This document shows positions 9,825 to 18,396 of a stretch of 64,000 nt of DNA, piece by piece. Origin of the DNA: JBBQVS01 sp963792705 (GTDB taxonomy: Bacteria > Chloroflexota > Ktedonobacteria > Ktedonobacterales > Ktedonobacteraceae); the NCBI GenBank assembly GCA_963792705.1, contig CAWBXD010000009.1:1-64000 (forward strand). Reading direction: 5' to 3'. How positions within the stretch are numbered: the first letter of the stretch is position 1; every line of letters starts with the position of its first letter. Below the pieces are notes generated by a model. That model ran no database searches and was not told where the DNA came from. It worked only from the letters and a program-made list of their open reading frames with translations. A program made the position numbers and the translations under genes.

Positions 9825-11702
9825 CTACTCGACTGTTACTGACTTCGCCAAATTCCTGGGCTGATCCACGTTACACCCTCGTGCAACGGCGGCATGATAG
9901 GCGAATAGTTGCAATGGCACACTCGCGAGCAAGGGACTGAGCATTTCAAGCGTGGCTGGGACGTACATCACATCGTCGGCATGCTGCTTGATTTTCTCGT
10001 CGCCTTCGGTGGCAACCGCGATAATATGAGCATCGCGCGCACGCACCTCTTGCATGTTGCTGACGACCTTTTCGTAGACGTGCGACGCAGTGGCTACAGC
10101 AACAAGTGGCACGTCAGGGTCAAGGAGTGCAATTGAGCCATGCTTCAGTTCACCTGCCGGAAAGCCCTCTGCATGGATATAAGAAATCTCTTTGAGCTTG
10201 AGCGCGCCCTCCAAGGCCGTTGGATAGCCAACACCACGCCCAATGAAGATTATACTACTCACGCTTGCCATACGTTTCGCCAGAGGCTCAATTATGTCCT
10301 CATGACTACTCGATGCCTCGTCGAGAACCTTCTGAATTTGGGCCGGAATACGCTCCAACGCTTCTAGCACCTCACTTACCGTTGTTTGCGCTATACGTCC
10401 ACTTTGCTGACCAAGGTATAGGCCAAGCATATAGAGCACGGTAACAGAGGTCACAAAAGTCTTCGTGGCGACCACACCAATTTCTGGTCCGGCTTGCAGG
10501 TACAGCACCGCATCGGACAGACGAGTGATCGCGCTGGCAACAACATTGGTAACGGCGATAACGGGCGCGCCATGCTCTCGTGCCTGTCGAATACCAACGA
10601 GCGTATCCGCCGTTTCACCCGACTGAGTGACTGCGATGCACAGCGTTTCCGGTCCCACAATCGGGTTGCTATAACGAAACTCGGCAGCGGTCACAGCCTC
10701 AACAGGGATACGCGCCCACTGCTCTATTGCATACTTGGCAATAATGCTGGCATGAAACGACGTACCGCATGCGACAATGATGATGCGTTGAATGTTGTCG
10801 AGTAGACCAGCTTGCTGCATGCGTCCCAGTTCATTCAAGTTCAGATGTCCATCATGGACACGCCCAAGCAAGGCACGACGGATAGCGTCGGGTTGCTCGT
10901 AAATTTCTTTGAGCACAAAGTGTGGATAGCCACCCTTTTCAGCCGCCTCTGTATCCCAATCAATCGTCAACGCGTCACGCTGTACAGGAAAACCAGTCTC
11001 AATTGAGGTAATTGCGACGCCTTCTGGTCGCAGTGTAACCATCTCACCCTCGTCAAGAATTTTGATGCTACGCGTATGTTTCAAAATCGCGGGAATGTCG
11101 GAGGCCAGAAATTGCTCATGCTGCCCAATGCCGATCACAAGTGGACCACCACCATGTCGTGCTCCCACAATCAGGTCAGGGTGCTCACGGCTGATTACGG
11201 CGATGGCATACGATCCCTCGATACGCTTCAAGGCAAGACGGACAGCGCGTTCCAGGTCATGTTGTGCTTCGCCAAAGTAGGCGCGTGCAATCAGGTGCGG
11301 CAACACTTCGGTGTCTGTCTCTGAGTGAAAGACATAGCCCTCGCGTTGCAGTTCCATTCGCAGTTCGGTGTAGTTCTCGATAATGCCATTATGCACAACA
11401 TTAATCGTGCCTGTCGCATCAGCGTGGGGATGAGCATTCACATCATTTGGGCGTCCATGTGTTGCCCAGCGTGTATGTCCAATACCAAGTGGTCCCGGCG
11501 CGGGATGGAAGCCGTTGGCGACGGACGCGGCGAGGTTGGCGATTTTGCCAGCGCGTCTATGCAGTTCGAGGGTGCCACTTGTGGTAAGAACAGCTATGCC
11601 TGCTGAGTCATAGCCACGATATTCAAGGCGTGTCAGGCCATCAAGCAAAAGAGTAGTAACATCGGTCCCTTCTGGGCCGACGTATCCAATAATACCGCAC
11701 AT
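9825..11702 (-). CDS. glmS: Glutamine--fructose-6-phosphate aminotransferase (isomerizing)
   Basis: Makes glucosamine-6-phosphate from fructose-6-phosphate and glutamine, the entry step to UDP-GlcNAc and peptidoglycan, in the cytoplasm. The start is placed at 11702 so that the protein begins MCGIIGYVG: the second residue is the Cys nucleophile that becomes N-terminal in the mature glutaminase; an earlier in-frame ATG would bury it. At 625 residues it has the usual length, with the GATase2 domain (TRWATHGRPNDVNAHPH), two SIS domains (VACGTSFHAS; HAEGFPAGELKHG) and the conserved C-terminus LAKSVTVE. That C-terminal coding sequence is the recognition site used by TnsD of Tn7-type elements, which fits the transposon end found right behind the stop codon. 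I see no glmS ribozyme in the leader. Confidence 0.97.
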   Translation of the reverse strand: MCGIIGYVGPEGTDVTTLLLDGLTRLEYRGYDSAGIAVLTTSGTLELHRRAGKIANLAASVANGFHPAPGPLGIGHTRWATHGRPNDVNAHPHADATGTINVVHNGIIENYTELRMELQREGYVFHSETDTEVLPHLIARAYFGEAQHDLERAVRLALKRIEGSYAIAVISREHPDLIVGARHGGGPLVIGIGQHEQFLASDIPAILKHTRSIKILDEGEMVTLRPEGVAITSIETGFPVQRDALTIDWDTEAAEKGGYPHFVLKEIYEQPDAIRRALLGRVHDGHLNLNELGRMQQAGLLDNIQRIIIVACGTSFHASIIAKYAIEQWARIPVEAVTAAEFRYSNPIVGPETLCIAVTQSGETADTLVGIRQAREHGAPVIAVTNVVASAITRLSDAVLYLQAGPEIGVVATKTFVTSVTVLYMLGLYLGQQSGRIAQTTVSEVLEALERIPAQIQKVLDEASSSHEDIIEPLAKRMASVSSIIFIGRGVGYPTALEGALKLKEISYIHAEGFPAGELKHGSIALLDPDVPLVAVATASHVYEKVVSNMQEVRARDAHIIAVATEGDEKIKQHADDVMYVPATLEMLSPLLASVPLQLFAYHAAVARGCNVDQPRNLAKSVTVE

Positions 11703-12160
11703 GTGTCGATTTCTCTTTCTGAGGTGTGTGAATTGGGTGCAAATTGAAACAGGCATACCCGTTTTGTGTACACCAAATTCCTACACACAAAATCATCACC
11801 AAAGACGTCTTGTGCCAATCGTTGCCAATTGGTTTTCCCCGCCCTCTTTTTAGGAGTGTGATCGCCCCTGGAGACTCCCCGCTGACTGTCCGAACGGTCT
11901 CCACCTCGTCAACCGATATCTCCTCCTCATGAATCGGCCCATGCGCTACTAGCCAAAACAACATTTCTGCATACTAGTATACCATATCGAACGGATAAGT
12001 TTAGCGAAGTAGGTCATAAGTAATGAAAAGATATATGCGCGACATGTACAGGTGTGATACATCAGACCCGTACAATCAATCATTTGGTTAAAGAGGTACG
12101 CTTTCCTTTCGGAGCAGTCTTCCCTCTTAACAACTTTGTACAAATGTGTAAAATACGTAC
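11703..12160. other. glmS leader and upstream spacer
   Basis: Holds the divergent upstream regions of glmS (leftward) and of the TnpB element (rightward). An imperfect inverted repeat with GGAGAC/GTCTCC arms lies near 11871-11902, and a CT-rich patch near 12090-12130 (GAGGTACGC... CCCTCTT) may be the subterminal hairpin of the element's left end. I find no gene and no clear ribozyme or riboswitch. Confidence 0.4.
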
Positions 12161-12334
12161 ATGACAAAGAAGACAGACGAGTATCAGACAACTCGCATAT
12201 GGAAGAAAACACTACACCGATTAAAGTTGCTAGCGGCGTTGAAACAGAGCAGCATTGTTGAGGTCATAGACACGTTGTCAGAGCAGGAACTTGAACGCAT
12301 CCAGAAAGGGGGACACGATGAGAAAAAGCTTTAA
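12161..12334 (+). CDS. 57-residue accessory ORF preceding tnpB
   Basis: ATG at 12161 opens a 57-residue frame, MTKKTDEYQTTRIWKKTLHR onward, ending at 12332-12334. It overlaps the tnpB start at 12318 by 17 bases. The TTRIWKKT...LKLLAALKQSSIVEVIDTL pattern looks like a ribbon-helix-helix-type antitoxin/repressor fold: one strand followed by two helices. Small ORFs of this kind are common directly upstream of stand-alone tnpB genes. It may regulate the element, but function is not established. It looks intact although tnpB is not. Confidence 0.6.
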   Translation: MTKKTDEYQTTRIWKKTLHRLKLLAALKQSSIVEVIDTLSEQELERIQKGGHDEKKL

Positions 12335-13197
12335 GTTCAGATTGTACCCCAATTATGAACAAGAACAGAAACTGTTCTTTACCCTGAACTGGTGTAGGGA
12401 ACTCTATAATGCGGCACTCTCTGAGAGAAGAGATAGCTACAAGTACACAGGAAAGGGCGTTTCCTACTACGACCAGAAGAAAGATTTACCTGAGATCAAG
12501 GAACTCAGGGAAGAGTACAACGACATTCATTCTCAGGTGTTGCAAGATGTGATGTTACGGGTAGACCGTGGCATGAAGTCTTTCTTTCGCAGAGTCAAGA
12601 ATGGAGAGAAAGCAGGATACCCCGTTTTCAGGGACGTGACCGCTATGACTCGTTCACCTATCCACAAGGCGGTTATACTCTTTCAGAGAAGCACGTTACT
12701 CTGTCGAAAATAGGGAAGGTACGGGTCAGTTGCATAGAACGATTGAAGGGGATATCAAGACGGCCACCGTGAAACGAGAGGGTGATGAGTGGTACATCAT
12801 CTTTTCGTGTGAAGTGGAACAGCCCGACCCCTTACCAGAAGTGCAAAGCGAGATAGGCATCGACGTGGGTATTACCCATCTTGCCGCGTTGTCTGATGGG
12901 ACGTTCATTGACTCGCCTCGTTTCTTGCGTCAGGCACAAAAAGACTTGAAACAAAAGCAACGCCATGTGTCACGTTGTAAAAGGGGAAGTCATAGGAGAG
13001 ACAAGGCACGTCAACAGGTGAGGAAGGCACATCGCAAGGTCGAGAACCAACGGCGTGACTTCCACTTCAAAGAAGCCAAGAAGCTGATAGAACAGCATAA
13101 CGCCGCAATGAATATACATTTGGCGTGGAAGATGCCAACATATTGGAACACCGTGTGTGGAGCGGCGCGTCAGTGTGTAGAAGCCCCTTGTCTTTAG
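12318..13197 (+). pseudogene. tnpB: Broken TnpB (IS200/IS605-family RNA-guided nuclease)
   Basis: The N-terminus MRKSFKFRLYPNYEQEQKL and the region ending KAGYPVFRD are typical of TnpB (OrfB_IS605). A frameshift near 12635-12640 moves the product to another frame, and a further shift near 12730 restores it. The RuvC core starts at EIGIDVGITHLAAL with the first catalytic Asp. After LIEQHNAA (about 13110) the rest of the RuvC domain and the C-x2-C zinc finger are missing: the frame jumps to the very last residues of the family (VEAPCL), indicating an internal deletion of roughly 100 or more codons. The glutamate and second aspartate are therefore absent and the protein would be inactive. There is no tnpA, so it could only have moved in trans. 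Confidence 0.85.
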
Positions 13198-13244
13198 GCA
13201 TGGGGTACTTCACGAATAACAACATATTGTGTAGGGGGAAATAT

Positions 13245-13847
13245 ATGGCGATTGAACACAGCATACTGGGCATGCTTAGCCTACGTCCATGCTCAGGCTA
13301 CGATTTAAAGGCCGAATTCGAGAAGGGAGCGGCAGCACTCCTATCAGCGTCAAGTTTTGGCAGCATCTATCCGCATCTCAAACGACTGGAACAGGACGGA
13401 TTAATTAAAGCACAAGAGGAAAGCAGCGATGGACGCCACAAGAAAATCTATGACTTGACCGCGAAGGGCTGGCAAGAACTAGCAAATTGGCTTGAGCAAG
13501 CATCAGAATATCCCATGCCTATACACGACGAACTGCTTTTGAAGATGCTGTTCTGGGGAGCCGCAAATAAGGAGCGCGTGACCCTGATTGAGCAACTACA
13601 AGCACGGAGAGAGGAGTCGCTTGACCTCCTCCACTATATGGAAGAATGGCAACGGAACGGGAGTGCTTTTGTCGATGAGTATAACGCGCTTGTATTCTCC
13701 TATATGCGGATGCGCCTGGAAAGCGAACTGGCATGGATGGCTCAGACCACCACACAACTCGAAGGTCCCGCGCAACTTCCCCCACAGGACCCACAATGGC
13801 TGTCAGTCGTCCAAAAAGCACGTCGTAAGAAGGCATTAGATTTGTAA
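13245..13847 (+). CDS. PadR-family transcriptional regulator
   Basis: A 200-residue protein starting at the ATG at 13245, seven bases after a GTAGGGGGA ribosome-binding site. The N-terminal half is a PadR winged helix (MAIEHSILGMLSLRPCSGYD, then SSFGSIYPHLKRLEQDGLI and DGRHKKIYDLTAKG). The C-terminal half is the PadR_C/Vir-like helical dimerisation region (PIHDELLLKMLFWGAA... ARREESLDLL). Such regulators repress efflux pumps or stress genes in response to small phenolics or drugs; the target here is unknown and no transporter is adjacent. The gene's natural upstream region has been replaced by the TnpB element, whose right end stops about 30 bases before the start codon. Confidence 0.88.
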   Translation: MAIEHSILGMLSLRPCSGYDLKAEFEKGAAALLSASSFGSIYPHLKRLEQDGLIKAQEESSDGRHKKIYDLTAKGWQELANWLEQASEYPMPIHDELLLKMLFWGAANKERVTLIEQLQARREESLDLLHYMEEWQRNGSAFVDEYNALVFSYMRMRLESELAWMAQTTTQLEGPAQLPPQDPQWLSVVQKARRKKALDL

Positions 13848-13873
13848 AAGTCTGCCAATCTTGATGTGATGGC

Positions 13874-14019
13874 TTTCGTAGGGACCACATTGATGGCGTC
13901 CTCTGCACGAGCGAAGCAATGTGCAGTCCTCATAACGCATCAATCAATTGCGTGAGATACTATAAGGAACTCGCGCAATGAATTGCGCCTCGGACGCCAT
14001 CAATGTGGTCCCTACGAAA
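13874..14019. repeat. Palindromic miniature element, copy 1 (long type)
   Basis: Perfect 28-bp inverted arms (13874-13901 and 13992-14019) of the TAGGGACCACATTGATGGCG type, enclosing about 90 bp that contain a second, imperfect inverted repeat. It lies between padR and nadE. The interior, read on the reverse strand, matches copy 5 at 43754-43905 (shared GCACATTGCTTCGCTCGTGC), and both copies have CCAATCTTGATGTGAT just outside. Confidence 0.85.
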
Positions 14020-14060
14020 AGCGTATCCGCATTCATTCGGGAAACTGCATAACTAGACTC

Positions 14061-15827
14061 CTAGACGGATTCGCGGAACTTGTTGGCGATGGGTAGACGG
14101 CGGTCGCGTCCAAAAGCGCGGGGCGTGATTTTTACGCCGACAGGAGCTTGCCGCCGCTTATACTCGTTGATATCGACAAGGCGGATAACACGCTCGATGG
14201 TGGCACGTTCGTAGCCCATTGCCAGCATCTCCTCAACGCTACGGTCATCCTCAACGTAAGCTTTAAGGATGGGATCAAGAATGTCGTAGGGCGGCAAGCT
14301 ATCAACGTCTTTCTGATCGGGCCGCAATTCGGCGGACGGTGGCTTGGTAATGGTCTCTTGCGGAATAACTGGTGTATCACTAACACTGTTCCGATAGATA
14401 CACAATTCGTATACTAGCGTCTTCAACACATCCTTCAACACTGAAAAGCCTCCAGCCATATCGCCATACAACGTGCTATATCCTACCGCCATCTCGGATT
14501 TATTGCCCGTTGTCAATACAAGCGGACCGAGCTTATTGGAGAGTGTCATCATGATATTGCCACGAATACGCGATTGCAGGTTCTCAGCCGCCAACCCTGG
14601 GTCCTCGTCTCCAAGGGCGGGACGCATCATTTTCAGCGAGGTGCGAAAGGTCTCCTCAATAGGAATAATCACGTACTGCACACCAAGATTTTCCGCCAAC
14701 TTTTGGGCATCCGTCTTGCTACCCTCCGAGGAATACCCTGATGGCATCAGGATACCTAACACGTTTTCCGCACCCAGCGCATCGACAGCGATTGCCGCCG
14801 TCAGTGCTGAATCAATACCGCCAGAGAGACCAATCACGGCCTTCTTAAAACCTGTCTTGCGTACATAATCGCCTGTCCCCAATACAAGAGCGGAATAAAC
14901 CTCTTGCAAATGTGACATCTTTGGCTCGATCCGTTGTGGCGCACCAAGCACGACATGATTATTCACGGTCGGCAACGAAAGTGGACGCGTATCAACCGGA
15001 ATGATAGGTACCTCTTCTTGTACGTTCTCAAGACGAACTTTGCGGCGACGTGGGTCATGTAAACGCGACCGGAAGACAGAGGCCGTATCAAGGTCAACGA
15101 TGAGCATGTCCTCTTCAAACTGCTTGGCGCGCGCAATCATTGTCCCTTGCTCGTTAAAGACCATACTATCACCATCGAAGACCAATTCATCTTGCCCACC
15201 CACCATATTGAGGTAGGCCACGATGACTCCATTGTCGGCGGCCCGTGTCGAAAGCATCTCTTCACGCACCGTACTCTTGCCAGCGTTATAGGGTGAACCG
15301 TTGATATTAAGTATGACTTCCGCGCCCGCAAATGCCTGTCGCGTCATCGGACCCGTTGGATACCAGATATCCTCACAAATATTAATACCGACATGCACAC
15401 CATGAATAAGGAAAAGCGGGGCAGAGTGGCCCGTCTGAAAATAGCGGTTCTCGTCAAACACACCGTAATTTGGTAAAAAATGCTTGTGGTAGATACCAGC
15501 GAGTTTGCCCTCATGAATCACAGCGGCAGCATTGTAGATGTCATGGTCGCGGTCCACAAAACCAACCACCGTCGTCAGCCCTGCGAATGCTTGACTCGCC
15601 TCCACAAGGTCGGTCAACGCTCGTAGGTTCGCATCGACAAAGCCAGGTTTGAGCAGCAGGTCTTCGGGTGGATAGCCCGTCAATGCAAGCTCTGGCATAC
15701 ATACGATATGCGCCCCTGCAGCAGAAGCGGCTTGCATCGCGTTTTGTATTTTCTGTGCATTGCCTGTCAGATCACCAACGGTAACGTTGATCTGAGCCAG
15801 TGCAACACGAAGCGGATGAATATTCAT
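14061..15827 (-). CDS. nadE: Glutamine-dependent NAD+ synthetase
   Basis: Last step of NAD synthesis: amidation of deamido-NAD with ammonia from glutamine, cytoplasmic. The start at 15827 (MNIHPLRVALAQ) is preferred because AAAGGAT precedes it; 588 residues. The N-terminal nitrilase-type glutaminase shows the Glu46-Lys115-Cys151 triad (MPELALTGYPPED; YHKHFLPNYGVFDE; GINICEDIWYP). The C-terminal ATP-binding synthetase has SGGIDS at 335-340 and the YGDMAGGFSVLKDV region. It corresponds to the two-domain bacterial form that uses glutamine directly. Divergent from the membrane protein at 15922, with 94 bp between them. Confidence 0.96.
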   Translation of the reverse strand: MNIHPLRVALAQINVTVGDLTGNAQKIQNAMQAASAAGAHIVCMPELALTGYPPEDLLLKPGFVDANLRALTDLVEASQAFAGLTTVVGFVDRDHDIYNAAAVIHEGKLAGIYHKHFLPNYGVFDENRYFQTGHSAPLFLIHGVHVGINICEDIWYPTGPMTRQAFAGAEVILNINGSPYNAGKSTVREEMLSTRAADNGVIVAYLNMVGGQDELVFDGDSMVFNEQGTMIARAKQFEEDMLIVDLDTASVFRSRLHDPRRRKVRLENVQEEVPIIPVDTRPLSLPTVNNHVVLGAPQRIEPKMSHLQEVYSALVLGTGDYVRKTGFKKAVIGLSGGIDSALTAAIAVDALGAENVLGILMPSGYSSEGSKTDAQKLAENLGVQYVIIPIEETFRTSLKMMRPALGDEDPGLAAENLQSRIRGNIMMTLSNKLGPLVLTTGNKSEMAVGYSTLYGDMAGGFSVLKDVLKTLVYELCIYRNSVSDTPVIPQETITKPPSAELRPDQKDVDSLPPYDILDPILKAYVEDDRSVEEMLAMGYERATIERVIRLVDINEYKRRQAPVGVKITPRAFGRDRRLPIANKFRESV

Positions 15828-15921
15828 GTGGTTATCCTTTCTGCCCTTGACGAAACACGTCGAACGCACTACCCTATCAGGCAGAGGTATTTAATCATAG
15901 CATATACGAAGGAATTTCTTC

Positions 15922-16467
15922 ATGGAAATACGATCTTTTTTGACGCTTGATGTTGCATTTATTATTGTGGTCTACTTTGCGTTCCTTTTGTTCATCCACC
16001 CACCAAGAAGCGTCACCTTGCCCTCACTACTCGGTGGTCTGGTAATGGGACTAATAAATATCCTTGTAGATATTGTAGCCCATTTTACCAACGTATGGCA
16101 GTACACAATAAGTGGCTTGACATTTTATGTACCACTCCCATTTTACATTACGCCGATCCTATTTTATGGGAGCGTCGTCTACCTGCTCATCTGGCGATTT
16201 TGGAGTGGTCGCAGTCACTGGTTCGCGCTAACGTTGCTCTTTGGTATTCCCGTTTTCGGCATACTGCGCGATCTTTGGGGTGGCTTGCTCGTCATCTCCC
16301 CCTACAACCCACACTGGTCTAGTCCATTTTCGTTATTGCTTGACATCGCCATGTGGCTTGTCATGTTCTACACAGGCTTCTTCATCTTCAGAAGACTTGC
16401 TCCAACTCGCAACGAGGTTCTAGCTCAGGAAGAGCACAACGAGCAAACCGTTCCCTCCAGACAGTAA
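15922..16467 (+). CDS. Integral membrane protein of unknown function
   Basis: A 181-residue protein with five or six predicted membrane segments (about residues 8-25, 34-55, 73-92, 99-116 and 134-155) and a charged cytoplasmic tail. No catalytic or binding motif is recognisable and I cannot name a family. It is transcribed away from nadE from a short divergent region, and a palindromic miniature element follows it. Hydrophobicity and the clean start make it a real gene. Confidence 0.75.
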   Translation: MEIRSFLTLDVAFIIVVYFAFLLFIHPPRSVTLPSLLGGLVMGLINILVDIVAHFTNVWQYTISGLTFYVPLPFYITPILFYGSVVYLLIWRFWSGRSHWFALTLLFGIPVFGILRDLWGGLLVISPYNPHWSSPFSLLLDIAMWLVMFYTGFFIFRRLAPTRNEVLAQEEHNEQTVPSRQ

Positions 16468-17029
16468 TGGGATTTGAATAACCCGGCGAATAAAATAGCT
16501 GTAGATGTATAATAGCAGTTTCCCGAATGAATGCGGAGATGCTGTTTGTAGGGACCGATTGATCGCGTCCTCGTCGGCGGTTGATTGCCACGAGGACGCG
16601 ATCAATCGGTCCCTACAGAGATCTCGTCCTCTTTTATGAAACAGGATTATCACACCTCTACACATTTCACATTATTACAAACCGGACAGCTTCCGCATTA
16701 CATAGCACATTTTCGTCACGCTAAAAGTTTTGAGGTGGAGATTTCGCAACCCTCAATGGTACTTTATAATGAGCAAATAGAAGTTTGTGCGTAGATACTT
16801 CCGCGATAGGGTATTCTTTGCCTAGATCATTTCTGCACAGGAAATATCACAATGTTTCAAGGTATGCCTTCATACATACTCCTATCTGTAGGATAAAGGA
16901 CATACCGTTGTCTGTTCATACAGACTTGCGACTCCCCATTTGGAGAGTGCAATGCATCCTGTGCCATAGAATTGCTGGTCGCTCAACTTAAACGGAGTGA
17001 TCGTAAAACAATCGTAGGAGAGAAACTCA
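16468..17029. other. Intergenic region with a miniature repeat; otherwise empty
   Basis: Contains the palindromic element at 16547-16617, preceded by CCCGAATGAATGCGGA, which also flanks copy 1. From 16618 to 17010 I see only AT-rich sequence with no gene. A good GGAGAG ribosome-binding site stands at about 17017-17022 for the next gene. Confidence 0.5.
16547..16617. repeat. Palindromic miniature element, copy 2 (short type)
   Basis: 71 bp: perfect 28-bp arms (16547-16574 and 16590-16617, TAGGGACCGATTGATCGCGT type) around a 15-bp centre, CGGCGGTTGATTGCC. The centre is nearly identical to that of copy 4. Confidence 0.85.
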
Positions 17030-18277
17030 ATGTCTAGAAAACGTACTTCACTCATCTTGTCGCTTGGTATCGCGTTCCTCAGCATCTTGCTTGCGGTAGG
17101 TGCAGTTCTGTTATTTAACCATTCAGGCATAACGCATGCAAATGGCGTTGGTGACTCGGGATTTCAGGGCAACCAAACAAATAACAATAGCAACAATGGA
17201 CAGCAGTACCACAACAACAACAACGATAACGATCATCGCGCTCACTACACCACTATTGGCGATCTTCATACTGTTTCAGTGGTAGCAAGTACCATGTTTG
17301 TCGTCGATGGTAATGGCAAGACCATCACAACCGACGCGAACCCTTACGGCATTGCAATTGCACCAGACTCAACAGAAAAGATGCCTGGATCTGTAAAGCC
17401 TGGCGATCTTGTTGTGACAAACTTTGGGGGCACCCAGACCGGAAAAACACTGGTCCGTATTCCCAACCGTCAAGGACCTGCTCACCTGCTCAACAACGTG
17501 CAGGACAAGGGGACAAACGGTCCTGCTGATGAAGCATTCAATACACAGACTGGCTCTAATTGGGTTGCTAATACAAGTGGAAACAATATCCAGGTATTTG
17601 ATACAAACGGGAACGTTACCGCGACCATCACCAACCCAATGTTCAACATGCCTTGGGGACAGGCATTCAACAACGGCGTTCATAATCCGAATGATGGCTC
17701 TAACGCATCCTTCTTCTCAACCAATGCTGCCGATGGTACCATCGACCGTATCGACCTGATTCCTGCTGGCAACGGCAAGGTTACATTCAAGGTCTTCCAA
17801 ATTGGTCAACTTGCACATAGCGGCAAACAAACGTTCATTGCCATAACCTGGGTCTCCTCGCTACAGGTTGGCGACGAGCACTATAAAGACGTGTTGCTAG
17901 CACTTGATACCGTCAATAATCGTATTGCCGCCTATCCTGACAGTTCTACACGTCACACGCAGGACACAAAATCGACCAACCAGGGTGTTACCGTTTTCAA
18001 GGGTAATCCTCTACAGGGACCAGTTGGTCTCACGTTTAACCCAACCAACGGTGATCTCCTTGTTGTCAACTCACAAAAGAATGACCTTGTGGAACTGAAC
18101 CTGAAAGAAGGCAAGGTTGTTGGAGATGTCGTGATTGATAACGTGCCAGTCGATGCCGCATCCGGCAACGGGTCCGCACTGTTTGGGGTAGCCGCCGCAA
18201 AAGACAAAGACGGAAACCTTGTGGTCTACTTCACCGATGACAACCTCAATTCCGTGAATATGTTGTACCGGTCCTAA
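17030..18277 (+). CDS. Secreted beta-propeller (NHL/TIGR03118-like) protein
   Basis: A 415-residue protein. Residues 1-35 are a signal peptide or N-terminal membrane anchor (basic start, then LSLGIAFLSILLAVGAVLLF). A low-complexity Asn/Gln/His linker follows at about 45-70. The rest consists of strand-rich repeats with NPYGIAIAPDS, MFNMPWGQAFNNG, GPVGLTFNPTNGDLLVVNSQ and LFGVAAAKDKDGNLVVYFTDD, typical of NHL-type beta-propellers of the TIGR03118 kind. It is exported and probably acts as an extracellular binding or structural protein; no enzyme residues are evident. It has its own ribosome-binding site and a strong terminator behind it, so it is monocistronic. Confidence 0.8.
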   Translation: MSRKRTSLILSLGIAFLSILLAVGAVLLFNHSGITHANGVGDSGFQGNQTNNNSNNGQQYHNNNNDNDHRAHYTTIGDLHTVSVVASTMFVVDGNGKTITTDANPYGIAIAPDSTEKMPGSVKPGDLVVTNFGGTQTGKTLVRIPNRQGPAHLLNNVQDKGTNGPADEAFNTQTGSNWVANTSGNNIQVFDTNGNVTATITNPMFNMPWGQAFNNGVHNPNDGSNASFFSTNAADGTIDRIDLIPAGNGKVTFKVFQIGQLAHSGKQTFIAITWVSSLQVGDEHYKDVLLALDTVNNRIAAYPDSSTRHTQDTKSTNQGVTVFKGNPLQGPVGLTFNPTNGDLLVVNSQKNDLVELNLKEGKVVGDVVIDNVPVDAASGNGSALFGVAAAKDKDGNLVVYFTDDNLNSVNMLYRS

Positions 18278-18288
18278 CTTACTTTGGT

Positions 18289-18355
18289 AAGAGAAAATAG
18301 TGCAATGGCATATTGGGCGTGTCGCGCTCAATATGCCATTGCACTATTTTCTCTT
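18289..18355. terminator. Long perfect hairpin after the propeller gene
   Basis: 27-bp perfect arms (18289-18315 and 18329-18355), extended inward by a further GCG/CGC after one mismatch. It follows the stop at 18277 by 11 bases. It lacks a classic T-tract, though the 3' arm ends TTTTCTCTT. One of a set of unusually long hairpins in this window. Confidence 0.8.
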
Positions 18356-18396
18356 ATCCCCTACACATTAGAACAAAAGTCTGCTATCATAGCAAC

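Larger units (their letters stand above)
12161..13214 (+). mobile_element. IS1341-type (TnpB-only) insertion remnant
   Basis: Comprises the small accessory ORF, broken tnpB and a right end with the family-typical hairpin and tail GAAGCCCC...GGGGTACTTCAC at 13180-13214. In working elements the 3' end of tnpB plus this right end is transcribed as the guide RNA scaffold, with the guide taken from the flank. Here the flank is the 30-base leader of the padR gene. The exact left boundary is uncertain and may lie at 12080-12160. Confidence 0.7.

Noticed and set aside
9825..11756. Longer glmS frame starting at 11756
   Set aside because: It would put 18 residues before the catalytic Cys, which must become N-terminal; the ATG at 11702 gives MCGIIGYVG.
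11703..12160. glmS ribozyme or riboswitch in the leader
   Set aside because: No recognisable ribozyme core or conserved leader motif; only a short GGAGAC/GTCTCC inverted repeat.
17369..18331. Reverse-strand and alternative frames inside the propeller gene
   Set aside because: Caused by the biased codon composition of the repeat region; no ribosome-binding sites.
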